Made by a program: the position numbers and the translations under genes. Shown one piece after another: positions 47,105-56,658 of a stretch of DNA of 64,000 nucleotides. Within the stretch, counting starts at the first letter, position 1. Each line of letters starts with the position of its first letter. The notes beneath the pieces are model-generated. The model made no database searches. It worked only from the letters and a program-made list of their open reading frames with translations, and had not been told where the DNA came from. Source of the DNA: Rhizobium lentis (GTDB lineage: Bacteria; Pseudomonadota; Alphaproteobacteria; Rhizobiales; Rhizobiaceae); contig NZ_CP071454.1 in assembly GCF_017352135.1 (NCBI RefSeq), positions 3,745,001 through 3,809,000 on the forward strand, read 5' to 3'.

Positions 47105-48586
47105 ATGAGCGAACTCACCAGCCTGACCATTGCCGAAGCCCGCCAGAAGCTGCGCGCCAAGGAAATCACCGCAATCGAACTGACCGAAGCCTATATCTCG
47201 GCGATCGATGCGGCCAATGGCCGGCTGAACGCCTATGTAAAGGTCACCCCTGACCTCGCCCGTCTCATGGCAAAAAATTCCGACGAGCGCATCGCCGCCG
47301 GCAAGGCGGGCGATCTCGAAGGCATTCCGCTGGGAATCAAGGATCTCTTCGCCACGGTCGGCGTCCACACCCAGGCCTGCAGCCACATTCTCGACGGTTT
47401 CGAGCCGCGCTATGAATCGACGGTCACGCAAAACCTCTGGGATGACGGCGCCGTCATGCTCGGCAAATTGAACATGGACGAATTCGCCATGGGCTCGTCC
47501 AACGAGACCTCCTATTACGGACCGGTGATCAATCCGTGGCGTGCGGAGGGCTCCAATCAGCAGCTCGTCCCAGGCGGCTCCTCCGGCGGCTCGGCCGCAG
47601 CCGTCGCTGCGCATCTTTGCGCCGGCGCCACCGCGACCGATACCGGCGGCTCGATTCGCCAGCCGGCTGCCTTCACCGGTACCGTCGGCATCAAACCGAC
47701 CTATGGCCGCTGCTCGCGCTGGGGCACCGTCGCCTTCGCTTCCTCGCTCGACCAGGCCGGCCCGATCGCACGCGACGTGCGTGACGCCGCAATCCTCTTG
47801 AAGTCGATGGCAAGCGTCGACGCCAAGGACACGACTTCGGTCGATCTGCCGGTGCCGGATTACGAGGCTGTCCTTGGCCAGTCGCTGAAGGGCATGAAAA
47901 TTGGTATCCCGAACGAATACCGGGTCGACGGCATGCCCGAGGAGATCGAGATCCTCTGGCGCCAGGGTATCGCCTGGCTGAAGGACGCCGGCGCCGAGAT
48001 CGTCGACATCTCGCTGCCGTACACGAAATACGCGCTTCCGGCCTATTACATCGTCGCCCCGGCCGAGGCCTCTTCGAACCTCGCGCGTTATGACGGCGTG
48101 CGATACGGCCTGCGTGTCGACGGCAAGGATATCGTCGACATGTACGAGAAGACGCGCGCCGCCGGCTTCGGCAAGGAAGTCAAGCGCCGCATCATGATCG
48201 GCACCTACGTGCTGTCGGCCGGCTATTACGATGCCTATTACATCCGCGCCCAGAAGGTCCGCACGCTGATCAAGCGCGATTTCGAACTCGCCTTCGACGC
48301 CGGTGTCGACGCGATCCTGACGCCGGCAACACCGTCCTCGGCCTTCGGCGTCGCCGACGAGAACCTCGCCGCCGATCCGGTGAAGATGTACCTCAACGAC
48401 ATCTTCACGGTTACGGTCAACATGGCGGGCCTGCCCGGCATCGCGGTGCCCGCCGGCCTCGACCAGAAGGGCCTGCCGCTCGGCCTGCAGTTGATCGGCA
48501 AGGCCTTCGACGAGGAAACCCTCTTCAAGACCGCTTACGTTATCGAACAGGCAGCCGGCAAGTTCACGCCGGCCAAGTGGTGGTAA
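47105..48586 (+). CDS. gatA: Aspartyl/glutamyl-tRNA amidotransferase subunit A
   Basis: A 493-residue amidase that liberates ammonia from glutamine for GatB. The Ser-cisSer-Lys catalytic set is visible: K79 in GIKDLF, the serine pair S159/S160 in [11 protein letters not shown], and the nucleophile S183 in [10 protein letters not shown]. The length is normal. The stop codon overlaps the start region of a downstream acetyltransferase gene that is frameshifted. Confidence 0.97.
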   Translation: MSELTSLTIAEARQKLRAKEITAIELTEAYISAIDAANGRLNAYVKVTPDLARLMAKNSDERIAAGKAGDLEGIPLGIKDLFATVGVHTQACSHILDGFEPRYESTVTQNLWDDGAVMLGKLNMDEFAMGSSNETSYYGPVINPWRAEGSNQQLVPGGSSGGSAAAVAAHLCAGATATDTGGSIRQPAAFTGTVGIKPTYGRCSRWGTVAFASSLDQAGPIARDVRDAAILLKSMASVDAKDTTSVDLPVPDYEAVLGQSLKGMKIGIPNEYRVDGMPEEIEILWRQGIAWLKDAGAEIVDISLPYTKYALPAYYIVAPAEASSNLARYDGVRYGLRVDGKDIVDMYEKTRAAGFGKEVKRRIMIGTYVLSAGYYDAYYIRAQKVRTLIKRDFELAFDAGVDAILTPATPSSAFGVADENLAADPVKMYLNDIFTVTVNMAGLPGIAVPAGLDQKGLPLGLQLIGKAFDEETLFKTAYVIEQAAGKFTPAKWW

Positions 48587-49067
48587 CGGAGCTCGCGATC
48601 CGAAAGATAACGCCCGACCGCGAAGCGGCGCTGTCGGTTTCGCCGCCTGGGCCGCAGGCCGTGCCTTTGAGGAAAGCTATCGTGATCCCGAGGTGATTGC
48701 CAAAGTCCAGCACGAATTCGCCGTCTTTCCCCATGAGGCGAAAGGCGAGATATTTGTTGCCGAGCTGGACTCTGAGATCATCGGATGGGGAGCGCGCGAC
48801 GGCGACCCGAATTATGTGTCCGACCTCTGGGTGCATCCCGATCATCAGGGCAGAGGCATCGGCCGGGCTCTGCTCCTGCATCTGTGCGAGCTGATGGCGG
48901 CCGAAGGGCTGGCAATTGCCCGGCTCGATACACATGCCAGGAATGAGGGTGCAATCCGGCTTTACCAACGCTGCGGCTTCACCGTCATCTGGCACGGTAT
49001 CGAATTTTCCAAGAGCATGGGTGTCCCGCTCGAAAAGGTGCATATGGAGAAGCGCTTGGTCGAGTGA
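48580..49067 (+). pseudogene. Frameshifted GNAT acetyltransferase
   Basis: A GNAT-family N-acetyltransferase split between two frames. From GTG 48580 one frame encodes [20 protein letters not shown], a typical GNAT beginning, then runs into unrelated sequence and stops near 48690. The frame one base earlier takes up with GFAAWAAGRAFEESYRDPEVIAKVQHEF and continues to the end, including the acetyl-CoA loop HPDHQGRGIGRALLLH and EGAIRLYQRCGF. Loss of one base between about 48631 and 48640 explains this. An internal GTG (48693) would give a 124-residue product lacking the first strand and helices. This may be a real mutation or a sequencing error. Confidence 0.7.
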
Positions 49068-49089
49068 CGTCAGGAACAGGGGAAGTCTT

Positions 49090-49365
49090 ATGGCAGGCAA
49101 TGAACTTATGCGGCTGATCGAGGCAATCGATCGCCTTGCTGCCGGCGGTTTTGCCATGGGTGTGGATTGGCAAGCGGTTCACGATATCTGTCAGCGCCAC
49201 GAAGGCGAGCAGCCGTTCGACTGGGGCCATGCTCTCTGCCATCGCATCGAGGGCGACGACTGGAACGCTGATTACTGGTATCGCCGCGCCGGCAAGGCGC
49301 GCGCCACGGGCACAATGGCCGACGAGTGGTCGGCGATGCGGACGGAATTGTCTTCAAAGGCCTGA
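49090..49365 (+). CDS. Conserved small protein, function unknown
   Basis: A 91-residue acidic, helical protein (MAGNELMRLIEAIDRLAAGG...) with a tryptophan-rich C-terminal part (DDWNADYWYRRAGKARATGTMADEWSAMR). No family recognised. AGGGGAAG precedes ATG 49090 at good spacing, and composition and codon use match neighbouring genes, so I consider it real. It lies 22 bases after the frameshifted GNAT gene. Confidence 0.7.
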   Translation: MAGNELMRLIEAIDRLAAGGFAMGVDWQAVHDICQRHEGEQPFDWGHALCHRIEGDDWNADYWYRRAGKARATGTMADEWSAMRTELSSKA

Positions 49366-49414
49366 AGTGAACCCGACCACGCGCCGATGCCGGCGCGTGG
49401 TCGGGGCTGCCTGA

Positions 49415-49672
49415 TTACCTGTTGTCCAGCTGCGATCTGACCAGCCTCAGTCCTCTTTCGCTGATCCTGTAGGGTTGGCCGCCCGAGGACTTGATCGCCT
49501 TGAGGCGTTTCAGCCTGCGGAAGAGATCGAGATCGACGCCGGGATAGAGCCAGCCATCGCGGGTGAAGCAACTGACGGCCTCGATCTTCCTGTTGTCGTC
49601 GCGGGTAATTTCGATGCGGCCGCCTTGGGCCATGAGATGCAGGATGCGCTGCTCCGTGCGGGAAATGTCCAT
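49415..49672 (-). CDS. YjhX-family (UPF0386) putative toxin
   Basis: An 85-residue protein, exactly the length of E. coli YjhX, with the full family pattern: MDISRTEQRILHLMAQGGRI, AVSCFTRDGWLYPGVDLDLFRRLK, and the conserved end SSGGQPYRISERGLRLVRSQLDNR. YjhX has been listed as a putative toxin whose partner YjhQ is a GNAT acetyltransferase. No GNAT gene shares its operon here, but GNAT genes flank it on both sides on the other strand. The start was placed at 49672. The ribosome binding site is weak. Confidence 0.88.
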   Translation of the reverse strand: MDISRTEQRILHLMAQGGRIEITRDDNRKIEAVSCFTRDGWLYPGVDLDLFRRLKRLKAIKSSGGQPYRISERGLRLVRSQLDNR

Positions 49673-49983
49673 ATGGTGAGATCCGGTATCGCGCCCGGCA
49701 GGGCGCACAAAAACGATCTGGCGCTCGTTCGAACGTCAGGGCTTCGTTTTTTTCGGGCCCATGCGCGCAAGAAGACTTGCGGGCAGGGCCTTTACCGGGT
49801 CTCAGGCAGGCTCAACATAAAACACCTCGATAAGCCTTCTTATTCAGCGCGGAAAACGCGGTCAAGGGCGCCCTTGCCGGTCAAATCAGGTTGAAAACCA
49901 CAGTTTCCACGCATCATCCCTTTGCAGCCACTGGTAAATTCCGCGACTCAATGGTCTACTTGTGGGGTAACGCGGAGGTGTCG

Positions 49984-50490
49984 TTGATCCACATTCGCAA
50001 TGCCCGCGATGGGGAAGCGGAGCTGTTGAGCGAGATCGGGCTGAGGGCTTGGCAAAAGGCGATGGCGTCGATCGGCGAATCGGACGCAATGATCGACGCG
50101 GCGCGCAACGCCTTTCGCAACTTCGTGGAAAACGACTGGCTGACCATCACCGTCGTTGAGCAGAACGGCCAGGCCGCAGGCTGGGCGGCGCGCGAGGGAC
50201 TTGACGAAACCATCTCGGATTTCTGGATCGATCCCGTCTTCACCCGCCAGGGTCTCGGCTCGGCCCTTCTCGAACGCATCGAAAAGGAGATCGCCGAGCA
50301 GGGCTTCGAGAAGGCGGCGATGCAGACCCACTCCGGCAATAACGAGGCGATCGGCTTTTTCCGGAAGCACGGCTATGGGATCCAGTGGCTCTCGGTAGCC
50401 TACAATCCGAAGCTCGACCGCGACGTGCCTTCGGTCGGGCTAACGAAACAGCTCGTCGCCGGCGGTGGGGGATACGGGCAGGAATTCTGA
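49984..50490 (+). CDS. GNAT-family acetyltransferase
   Basis: A 168-residue acetyltransferase. The acetyl-CoA-binding segment is DPVFTRQGLGSALLERIEKEI, followed by AMQTHSGNNEAIGFFRKHGYGI. I favour TTG 49984 (IHIRNARDGEAELL) because GCGGAGG precedes it and GNAT domains usually begin here; ATG 49951 or 49891 would add 11-31 residues of no family character. The substrate is unknown. It is divergent from the YjhX-family gene about 310 bases away. Confidence 0.8.
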   Translation: MIHIRNARDGEAELLSEIGLRAWQKAMASIGESDAMIDAARNAFRNFVENDWLTITVVEQNGQAAGWAAREGLDETISDFWIDPVFTRQGLGSALLERIEKEIAEQGFEKAAMQTHSGNNEAIGFFRKHGYGIQWLSVAYNPKLDRDVPSVGLTKQLVAGGGGYGQEF

Positions 50491-50534
50491 CGTATGGCAG
50501 ATGCCGCCGGGCGCGATTCTCGGCCCATGGCTAA

Positions 50535-50909
50535 CTATTCGGACGTCACGCAGAAGTTGTTGCCTTCAGGATCATTCAAAACCGTGTAGGCATGCGTCTC
50601 GCGGACGTATCTCGCGCCAAGCAATATGAGCCGTTCCACTTCCTTCTCCCGATCCGTAGCGGCGATATCGAGGTGAACACGGTTGCGGGCGGGACGCTCT
50701 CCCTGGCGAAGGTGGAAGCAAAGGCGTGTTCCCGGACCCTCGACCATCACGGTCGCGTCCGTTTCAGGTGTCAGTCCCATCGCGGCAAGGCGGGCCAATT
50801 CCGCATCGTCATAAGGCATCACTTGATAGCCATCGAGCGCCGCCGCCCAGAAACGAGCGACGCGCGAGGGAATGTCGCAGTCAATGACGATTTCTTTCAG
50901 CTTTCCCAT
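50535..50909 (-). CDS. Glyoxalase/VOC-fold protein
   Basis: A 124-residue vicinal oxygen chelate-fold protein with the paired beta-alpha-beta-beta-beta modules: MGKLKEIVIDCDIPSRVARFWAAALDGYQV at the N-terminus and NRVHLDIAATDREKEVERLILLGARYV followed by VLNDPEGNNFCVTS at the C-terminus. Such small proteins are lyases, dioxygenases or drug-binding proteins; the substrate is not predictable. A small membrane protein gene lies 12 bases upstream on the same strand. Confidence 0.85.
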   Translation of the reverse strand: MGKLKEIVIDCDIPSRVARFWAAALDGYQVMPYDDAELARLAAMGLTPETDATVMVEGPGTRLCFHLRQGERPARNRVHLDIAATDREKEVERLILLGARYVRETHAYTVLNDPEGNNFCVTSE

Positions 50910-50921
50910 GGTCTTCTAAAG

Positions 50922-51104
50922 CTAGTCGGATCTATGCTGGAAAACCCGCTCGACAACCGCGCCGCCGATGGCCGGCAGCAATGCGAAAAGCATCAGCTGT
51001 GGTATTCCGTGTAACGTCAACAGGCCGGAAATAGCGAGCGCGACCAACAATCCCGCCAGCGTCCCGGCCAGATAGGGCAGATACGCCTTCAATAGCGCCT
51101 CCAT
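50922..51104 (-). CDS. Small two-helix membrane protein
   Basis: A 60-residue hydrophobic protein (MEALLKAYLPYLAGTLAGLL...) with two membrane helices joined by HGIP and a short polar tail ending VFQHRSD. Not recognised. No strong ribosome binding site is visible, so the call rests on composition and close spacing to the VOC gene. Confidence 0.5.
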   Translation of the reverse strand: MEALLKAYLPYLAGTLAGLLVALAISGLLTLHGIPQLMLFALLPAIGGAVVERVFQHRSD

Positions 51105-51363
51105 GTGGTGAGGGTCTCAAATCCAGGGCGGCATTTTTGGCTGAAAATAGAGATCATTGTCGTGCCGACAACTGGGCCGGTGGAAAATTCGCGTTGATCG
51201 CCCGGCTGATGCGGAATCGAGCCGCTGCTGGTGCAAAACGGCCTCGTGGCTCAAGCAGAAGCCGAGGCGGTGCACCCGCTACACAATTCCGCGGAAGCCT
51301 TGCACCGGCACGCCATTTCCTTTACCTCACCAATGGAAAAGAACAGCCTGCAAAGAGCATCAG

Positions 51364-52866
51364 ATGACCATTGTCGACGTCCGCACGCCCGATCCGAAAC
51401 GCTTCATCCCCGGCGCCACCGGCGACTGGGAAGTCATCGTCGGCATGGAAGTCCATGCCCAGGTTCTGTCCAATTCGAAGCTCTTCTCCGGCGCCTCGAC
51501 GGAATTCGGCAAGCCGCAGAATTCGAACGTGTCGCTGGTCGATGCCGCCATGCCCGGCATGCTGCCGGTCATCAACGAGGAATGCGTCAAGCAAGCGGTG
51601 CGCACCGGCCTCGGCCTGAAGGCTGCGATCAACAAGCGTTCGGTCTTCGACCGCAAGAACTATTTCTATCCCGACCTGCCGCAGGGCTATCAGATCTCGC
51701 AATACAAGGATCCGATCGTCGGTGAGGGCAAGATCGTCATTTCGCTCGGCCCGGATCGCCAGGGCCAGTTCGAAGATATCGAGATAGGCATCGAGCGTCT
51801 GCACCTGGAGCAGGATGCGGGCAAGTCGATGCACGACCAGCATCCGACCATGTCCTATGTCGACCTGAACCGTTCCGGTGTCGCGCTGATGGAGATCGTC
51901 TCCAAACCCGACATGCGCTCGTCCGACGAAGCCAAGGCCTATATGACCAAGTTGCGTTCCATTGTGCGCTATCTCGGCACCTGTGACGGCAACATGGACG
52001 AAGGCTCGATGCGCGCCGACGTCAACGTTTCCGTTCGCCGCCCGGGCGAGGCCTTTGGCACGCGCTGCGAAATCAAGAACGTCAACTCCATCCGCTTCAT
52101 CGGCCAGGCAATCGAATACGAAGCCCGCCGCCAGATCGGCATCCTGGAGGAGGGCGGCGAGATCGAGCAGGAAACACGCCTCTTCGACCCGAACAAGGGC
52201 GAAACGCGCTCCATGCGCTCCAAGGAAGACGCGCACGACTACCGCTACTTCCCGGATCCGGATCTGCTGCCGCTCGAATTCGACGACGCGTTCATCAAGG
52301 CGCTCGAGGCCGATCTGCCGGAGCTGCCTGATGATAAGAAGGAACGCTTCGTGCGCGAGCTCGGCCTGTCGGTCTACGATGCCTCCGTGCTCGTTTCCGA
52401 AAAGGCGATCGCCGATTATTTCGAGGCCGTGGCCGCCGGCCGCGACGGCAAGACGGCGGCAAACTGGGTGATTAACGACCTGCTCGGTGCGCTGAACCGC
52501 ACCGGCAAGGATATCGAGCAGACGCCGGTGTCGTCGGCTCAGCTTGGCGCTATCATCGACCTCATCAAGGCTGGAACCATCTCCGGCAAGATCGCCAAGG
52601 ACCTGTTCGAGATCGTGCTGGCAGAGGGCGGCGATCCGGCCGAGATCGTCGAAGCGCGCGGCATGAAGCAGGTAACGGATACCGGCGCGATTGAAAAGGC
52701 CGTCGACGAGATTATCGCCGCCAATCCCGAGCAGGTGGAGAAGGTCAAGGCGAAGCCGACCATGGCGGCATGGTTCGTCGGCCAGGTGATGAAGGCGACC
52801 GGCGGCAAGGCCAATCCGCAGGCCGTCCAGGCGCTTGTCAAGGCGAAGCTCGGCATCGAGGAATAA
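51364..52866 (+). CDS. gatB: Aspartyl/glutamyl-tRNA amidotransferase subunit B
   Basis: A 500-residue kinase/transamidase subunit that phosphorylates the misacylated tRNA's carboxyl group and amidates it. The family start [21 protein letters not shown], the [12 protein letters not shown] loop, and [19 protein letters not shown] are visible, and the C-terminal YqeY-like tail ends at [11 protein letters not shown] 51364 is chosen; the open frame upstream (from 51157) is not family sequence. It is separated from gatCA by about 2.8 kb of unrelated genes. Confidence 0.97.
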   Translation: MTIVDVRTPDPKRFIPGATGDWEVIVGMEVHAQVLSNSKLFSGASTEFGKPQNSNVSLVDAAMPGMLPVINEECVKQAVRTGLGLKAAINKRSVFDRKNYFYPDLPQGYQISQYKDPIVGEGKIVISLGPDRQGQFEDIEIGIERLHLEQDAGKSMHDQHPTMSYVDLNRSGVALMEIVSKPDMRSSDEAKAYMTKLRSIVRYLGTCDGNMDEGSMRADVNVSVRRPGEAFGTRCEIKNVNSIRFIGQAIEYEARRQIGILEEGGEIEQETRLFDPNKGETRSMRSKEDAHDYRYFPDPDLLPLEFDDAFIKALEADLPELPDDKKERFVRELGLSVYDASVLVSEKAIADYFEAVAAGRDGKTAANWVINDLLGALNRTGKDIEQTPVSSAQLGAIIDLIKAGTISGKIAKDLFEIVLAEGGDPAEIVEARGMKQVTDTGAIEKAVDEIIAANPEQVEKVKAKPTMAAWFVGQVMKATGGKANPQAVQALVKAKLGIEE

Positions 52867-52869
52867 GCG

Positions 52870-53373
52870 GTGTATTTCGTCCGCACCGCCGCAGAGCGCG
52901 ACCTGGAGAAGGTGCGCGCCCTTCTGGTGGAGAGCTTTCACGCCACCTATGACGATCTTCATGGCAAAGCCAGGGTGGATGAGCTGATCGCCCATCTGTT
53001 GTCGCCGCCGGCGCTGAAGGCGCGCCTTCAGCGCAAGGACGCCGAGTTCCTCGTCGCCGATGACGGCCGCAACATCGGCGGCATGGGCTATGCGGTTATG
53101 TCGAAGGAGCTGACGAAGACCGTCATGCTGCATCTGCTCTATGTCAGCCCGGCGCTCCAGCGCCAGGGTATCGGCCGGGATATTTTCGCCGAGCTCGAAA
53201 CCTGCTTCCCGGATGCGGAAATCATGCGTCTCGAAGTCGAACCGCGAAACGCGGCGGCAATTGCCTTCTACCGGGCGCACGGCTTCACCGAGGTCGGCCG
53301 CAATGAGAACAGAGCGCCTGGACAATCCGGCATTCCGGCGCTGATTTTCGAGAAAGCGCTCGAAGGCCATTGA
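52870..53373 (+). CDS. GNAT-family acetyltransferase
   Basis: A 167-residue GNAT enzyme. The core is MLHLLYVSPALQRQGIGRDIFAELETCF with the acetyl-CoA loop QRQGIG, followed by EPRNAAAIAFYRAHGFTEVGR. It starts at GTG 52870, three bases after gatB, with GAGGAATAAG as the ribosome binding site overlapping the gatB stop codon. Cotranscription with gatB is likely, but a functional link is not implied. Confidence 0.87.
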   Translation: MYFVRTAAERDLEKVRALLVESFHATYDDLHGKARVDELIAHLLSPPALKARLQRKDAEFLVADDGRNIGGMGYAVMSKELTKTVMLHLLYVSPALQRQGIGRDIFAELETCFPDAEIMRLEVEPRNAAAIAFYRAHGFTEVGRNENRAPGQSGIPALIFEKALEGH

Positions 53374-53380
53374 GATCGTG

Positions 53381-53851
53381 ATGATCGACTTGCCCGATAT
53401 TCTCATTCGCGAAGCGTGCGAGGAGGATCTGCCGGCGCTTGTGGCGCTGTTTGCCGCCGACGCGCTCGGCGGTCACGGCGATACGACGGATGCCGAGGCT
53501 TTTTCCGATTATGCCAGGGCTTTCGCCGTCATCGAGGCGTCGCCCGACCAGACGCTCTACGTCGCCGAGCGCCGTGGCGAAGTGGTCGGCACATTTCAGA
53601 CGATGCTGACGACCTCTCTAACCGGTCGCGGCGCCTCCGCGATGATCATCGAGGCGGTGCAGACGCGTGCCGACATGCGCGGGCAGGGGATCGGTAACGC
53701 AATGATCGAGTTCGCCATCACCGAGGCAAAAGGCCGCGGTGCGCGTCTTGTTCAATTGACCTCGAATGCAATACGCAAGGATGCCCACCGTTTCTATGAA
53801 AGGCTTGGCTTCAAAGCCTCGCATCTGGGCTTCAAGATGGCCCTGAAATGA
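53381..53851 (+). CDS. GNAT-family acetyltransferase
   Basis: A 156-residue GNAT enzyme with IEAVQTRADMRGQGIGNAMIEFAI (acetyl-CoA loop RGQGIG) and NAIRKDAHRFYERLGFKASHLGFK at the C-terminus. Start ATG 53381, seven bases after the previous gene; GTG 53378 is an alternative. With its neighbour it forms a GNAT pair after gatB. It differs clearly in sequence from that neighbour, so this is not a recent duplication. Confidence 0.87.
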   Translation: MIDLPDILIREACEEDLPALVALFAADALGGHGDTTDAEAFSDYARAFAVIEASPDQTLYVAERRGEVVGTFQTMLTTSLTGRGASAMIIEAVQTRADMRGQGIGNAMIEFAITEAKGRGARLVQLTSNAIRKDAHRFYERLGFKASHLGFKMALK

Positions 53852-53954
53852 CCCTTGCCTCTCGTGGAATCGCTGGACAATTCGGCTTGGCGACGGCATA
53901 AGCGGGAAAACGAATTCTGGTTTGGCTCGCATTCGGCGGGCACAAGGAAAAGAC

Positions 53955-54353
53955 ATGTGGAATCTTCTGGTTCAAATCTTTACCTGGTGGAACAGTCAGA
54001 CGATAGGCACGCGTTTTGCGACCTGGCGTTTCGGCAAGCGCGTCGGCGAGGATGAATTCGGCAACGTCTATTACGAAGGCGGCATGTCTTCCTACGGTCT
54101 GCCGAAGCGTTGGGTGATCTACAAAGGTTATGCCGAAGCCTCCGCCATCCCTCCGGGCTGGCACGGCTGGATGCATCATCGCACTGATGTTCCGCCCTCC
54201 AAGGAAAACTACGTCGCCAAGGAATGGCAGAAGGCGCATCGGCCGAACTTCACTGGTTCTCCGCAGGCTTACCGTCCGCCGGGCTCACTCGCGGTTCCGG
54301 GCGAGCGGCCGCGCGTCACCGGCGATTACGACGCCTGGACGCCTGGCAACTGA
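53955..54353 (+). CDS. NADH:ubiquinone oxidoreductase NDUFA12-like subunit (B17.2)
   Basis: A 132-residue homologue of the mitochondrial complex I accessory subunit NDUFA12, found in alphaproteobacterial complex I. Diagnostic motifs are FGNVYYEGG, PKRWVIYKGYAEASAIPPGWHGWMHHRTDVPP and the Pro-rich C-terminus AYRPPGSLAVPGERPRVTGDYDAW. ATG 53955 follows AAGGAAAAG. The nuo genes themselves are not in the window. DUF2155 follows on the same strand. Confidence 0.95.
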   Translation: MWNLLVQIFTWWNSQTIGTRFATWRFGKRVGEDEFGNVYYEGGMSSYGLPKRWVIYKGYAEASAIPPGWHGWMHHRTDVPPSKENYVAKEWQKAHRPNFTGSPQAYRPPGSLAVPGERPRVTGDYDAWTPGN

Positions 54354-54467
54354 GACGGCTTAACCGGGTGATCCCAAGCCCGGCTTTTGGCCACAATTGA
54401 CCTTTACCCGCAGGTTGGCCGTGCTTGACCGCGGCCGTGAACTGAAAATGTCTGGAGACGGGTACAC

Positions 54468-54908
54468 ATGAAGCTCTTCACGCGGAACATGGTCCTGCGT
54501 GGCGCCGGATCGCTGCTGGCGCTCTTGGCTCTGCTTCCACCGGTTGCGGCGCATGCCGCACGCATCGAGAATCCGGTTGCCGTCTTCTCCGGCCTTGACA
54601 AGATCACCGGGCGTATCACCACTTTCGACGTTTATGTCAACGAGACGGTGCAATTCGGCGCGCTGCAGGTGACGCCGAAGGCCTGCTATTCACGCGATCA
54701 GGCCGAAGCGCAGAAGATCGACGGTTTCGTCGAGGTCGACGAGATCACCCTCGACCGCAAGATCCGCCGCATCTTCACCGGTTGGATGTTCGCCGACAGC
54801 CCCGGTCTCAATGCCGTCGAACACCCGATCTATGACGTTTGGCTGAAGGAGTGCAAGACCACCTCGGACGTCCCGGCGCCCGATAAGGCCAAGGCGCCCG
54901 CCCGCTAG
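54468..54908 (+). CDS. DUF2155 exported protein
   Basis: A 146-residue periplasmic protein with a signal peptide ending near AAHAA and the DUF2155 core GRITTFDVYVNETVQFGALQVTPKACYSR and FTGWMFADSPGLNAVEHPIYDVWLKEC. Two cysteines (ACYSR and KECK) could form a disulfide. The function is unknown; it is usually located beside NDUFA12 and aat in rhizobia. The start follows GGAGACGGG. Confidence 0.9.
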   Translation: MKLFTRNMVLRGAGSLLALLALLPPVAAHAARIENPVAVFSGLDKITGRITTFDVYVNETVQFGALQVTPKACYSRDQAEAQKIDGFVEVDEITLDRKIRRIFTGWMFADSPGLNAVEHPIYDVWLKECKTTSDVPAPDKAKAPAR

Positions 54909-55029
54909 CATGTCCCCCGAGGGTCACGCGGGGAATGCATTCAGCCAATATTGGAAGCGCGGCGCACACTCGAAAGATGCGACGCGCCTTGGCTTGGCTG
55001 GGTTCCGTTTTGGCGGGCGCACGGCGCGG

Positions 55030-55959
55030 TTATGCGGTGGGTGTTTTGTTCCTTTTGAAGAGGCCCTTGGCGAGGCGGAGCCCGCCCGCGAGCGCAACAA
55101 CGACGAGGATGCCGGCCTTCTTGAAGAAGGCAAGGGCTAGGGCCAGCAGCCCGACTTTCGTAGCAACCTTGGCGCCTGCGCCGGCAGCGATCATTCCCGC
55201 CATACCATAAGCGGCGATCTTGTCGCCTTCAACATAGTCGGCATAGGCCACTCCCTTGTCGAACTGCACGAGCTGGGTGACGGTCGAAATGGCGTCCTTG
55301 ATCTCGTTCAGCTGCTCGAGCCCCGCAACGAAGTTGAATTGGAAAACGCCTTCGCGGCCGAACACGCGCACGGAATAGTTCAGCGTGTGCGGCACCTTCG
55401 GATCGTCACCGAACGTCAGGTCGCGGGCCCAATGCAATGCATGCGCAGATTTGTCGTAATGCGGAGGCGAAGCCCAGCCGACCAGCGTGATCTTCTCGAA
55501 ACCCTGCTTCTGGCGTTCGACGTTACTTTCCCTGATCGAATCCTTGATGCTCTGCAACAGTTCGTCGTAATCCGTCGTGGCGGCGTCGGCGTCCGAGACG
55601 TAGCCGTCGGCACTGTATCCCACGACGGAACCCCAGGATTCCTCATCGGTCGGCGCATACCTCGCCGGGAAAATCATGCCGAGCGTCCCTTCTGCTGTTT
55701 CCGCTGGATTTCCCCAGATGTCGACGAGCACTTTCTTCGTATCGGCAGGATTGAGATAGTAGAAGTCGGCGGGCACGTTGAGTGTTGCCTTGGCTTCAGG
55801 CAGCTTGATCGCGCCCTGCTGAAAATCGAGCTTCTCCAGCAATGGCTTTTCCGCCTCGGAAAAATCGGTCCGGTTCGCAAACATTTCCTGGTAAGGGCGT
55901 GCGTCCGCATAAGCCGTAAACAAGGCGAAAAGCATCGCCGCGGCAAAATATTGCTTCAA
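55030..55959 (-). CDS. DUF2167 membrane-anchored protein
   Basis: A 309-residue protein with a signal peptide (MKQYFAAAMLFALFTAYADA), a periplasmic DUF2167 domain (GAIKLPEAKATLNVPADFYYL, then LVGWASPPHYDKSAHALHWARDL), and C-terminal hydrophobic helices (GMAGMIAAGAGAKVATKVGLLALALAFF and ILVVVALAGGL) with a basic tail. The function is unknown. Convergent with DUF2155 and in the same direction as aat but with a separate promoter. Confidence 0.88.
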   Translation of the reverse strand: MKQYFAAAMLFALFTAYADARPYQEMFANRTDFSEAEKPLLEKLDFQQGAIKLPEAKATLNVPADFYYLNPADTKKVLVDIWGNPAETAEGTLGMIFPARYAPTDEESWGSVVGYSADGYVSDADAATTDYDELLQSIKDSIRESNVERQKQGFEKITLVGWASPPHYDKSAHALHWARDLTFGDDPKVPHTLNYSVRVFGREGVFQFNFVAGLEQLNEIKDAISTVTQLVQFDKGVAYADYVEGDKIAAYGMAGMIAAGAGAKVATKVGLLALALAFFKKAGILVVVALAGGLRLAKGLFKRNKTPTA

Positions 55960-56036
55960 AATTCTATCCCCCGTTGTATTTTCGACCCCTATTCAAATCG
56001 GTCGGAAAAATCAACGGGAGTGGGAAACGAGCCCGT

Positions 56037-56651
56037 TTAAAACTTGAGGTGTGGCGATTCCATCGCGGCGGCAAGCAGCGCCGCATAATCTGCCTTCGAA
56101 ACGTCGACCGCTCCGAACGTCTTCAGATGCTCGGTGGTGAATTGCGTGTCGAGCAGGGTGAAGCCCTTTTCCTGCAGCCGGCGGACCAGATGCACGAGGC
56201 AGATTTTCGAGGCGTCCCGCCGGCGCGAAAACATGCTTTCGCCGAAAAAGGCCGAGCCGAGTGAAACCCCGTAGAGGCCGCCGACAAGGGTGTCGCCGTC
56301 CCAGGCTTCGACGGTATGGGCATGACCGATTTCGAAGAGCGTCGAATAGAGCGATCGGATCGTCTGGTTGATCCAGGTGCTGGGACGTCCGGATGTTTCC
56401 TCCGCGCAAGCTGCGATCACCTCACCGAAGGCGTGATCGAACCGGATATCGAAGGGTTTCCTGCGAATCGTTTTGGCGAGGCTTTTTGATATGTGGAAAT
56501 CATCGAGCGGCAGCACACCGCGCAATTCCGGCTCGACCCAGAAGATCTCCGGGTCGTCGGCAGATTCGGCCATCGGAAAGAGGCCGATCGAATAGGCGCG
56601 CAGGAGGATGTCAGGAGTGATGCCTGGTGACTTCCTGCGCGAGCCTCCCAT
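56037..56651 (-). CDS. aat: Leucyl/phenylalanyl-tRNA-protein transferase
   Basis: A 204-residue N-end rule enzyme that adds Leu or Phe to N-terminal Arg or Lys, marking proteins for ClpS/ClpAP. The family motifs are [14 protein letters not shown] and the signature [35 protein letters not shown] is near the end. It starts seven bases after accC and is probably part of the aroQ-accB-accC-aat transcript. Confidence 0.95.
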   Translation of the reverse strand: MGGSRRKSPGITPDILLRAYSIGLFPMAESADDPEIFWVEPELRGVLPLDDFHISKSLAKTIRRKPFDIRFDHAFGEVIAACAEETSGRPSTWINQTIRSLYSTLFEIGHAHTVEAWDGDTLVGGLYGVSLGSAFFGESMFSRRRDASKICLVHLVRRLQEKGFTLLDTQFTTEHLKTFGAVDVSKADYAALLAAAMESPHLKF

Positions 56652-56658
56652 TCCTGTC

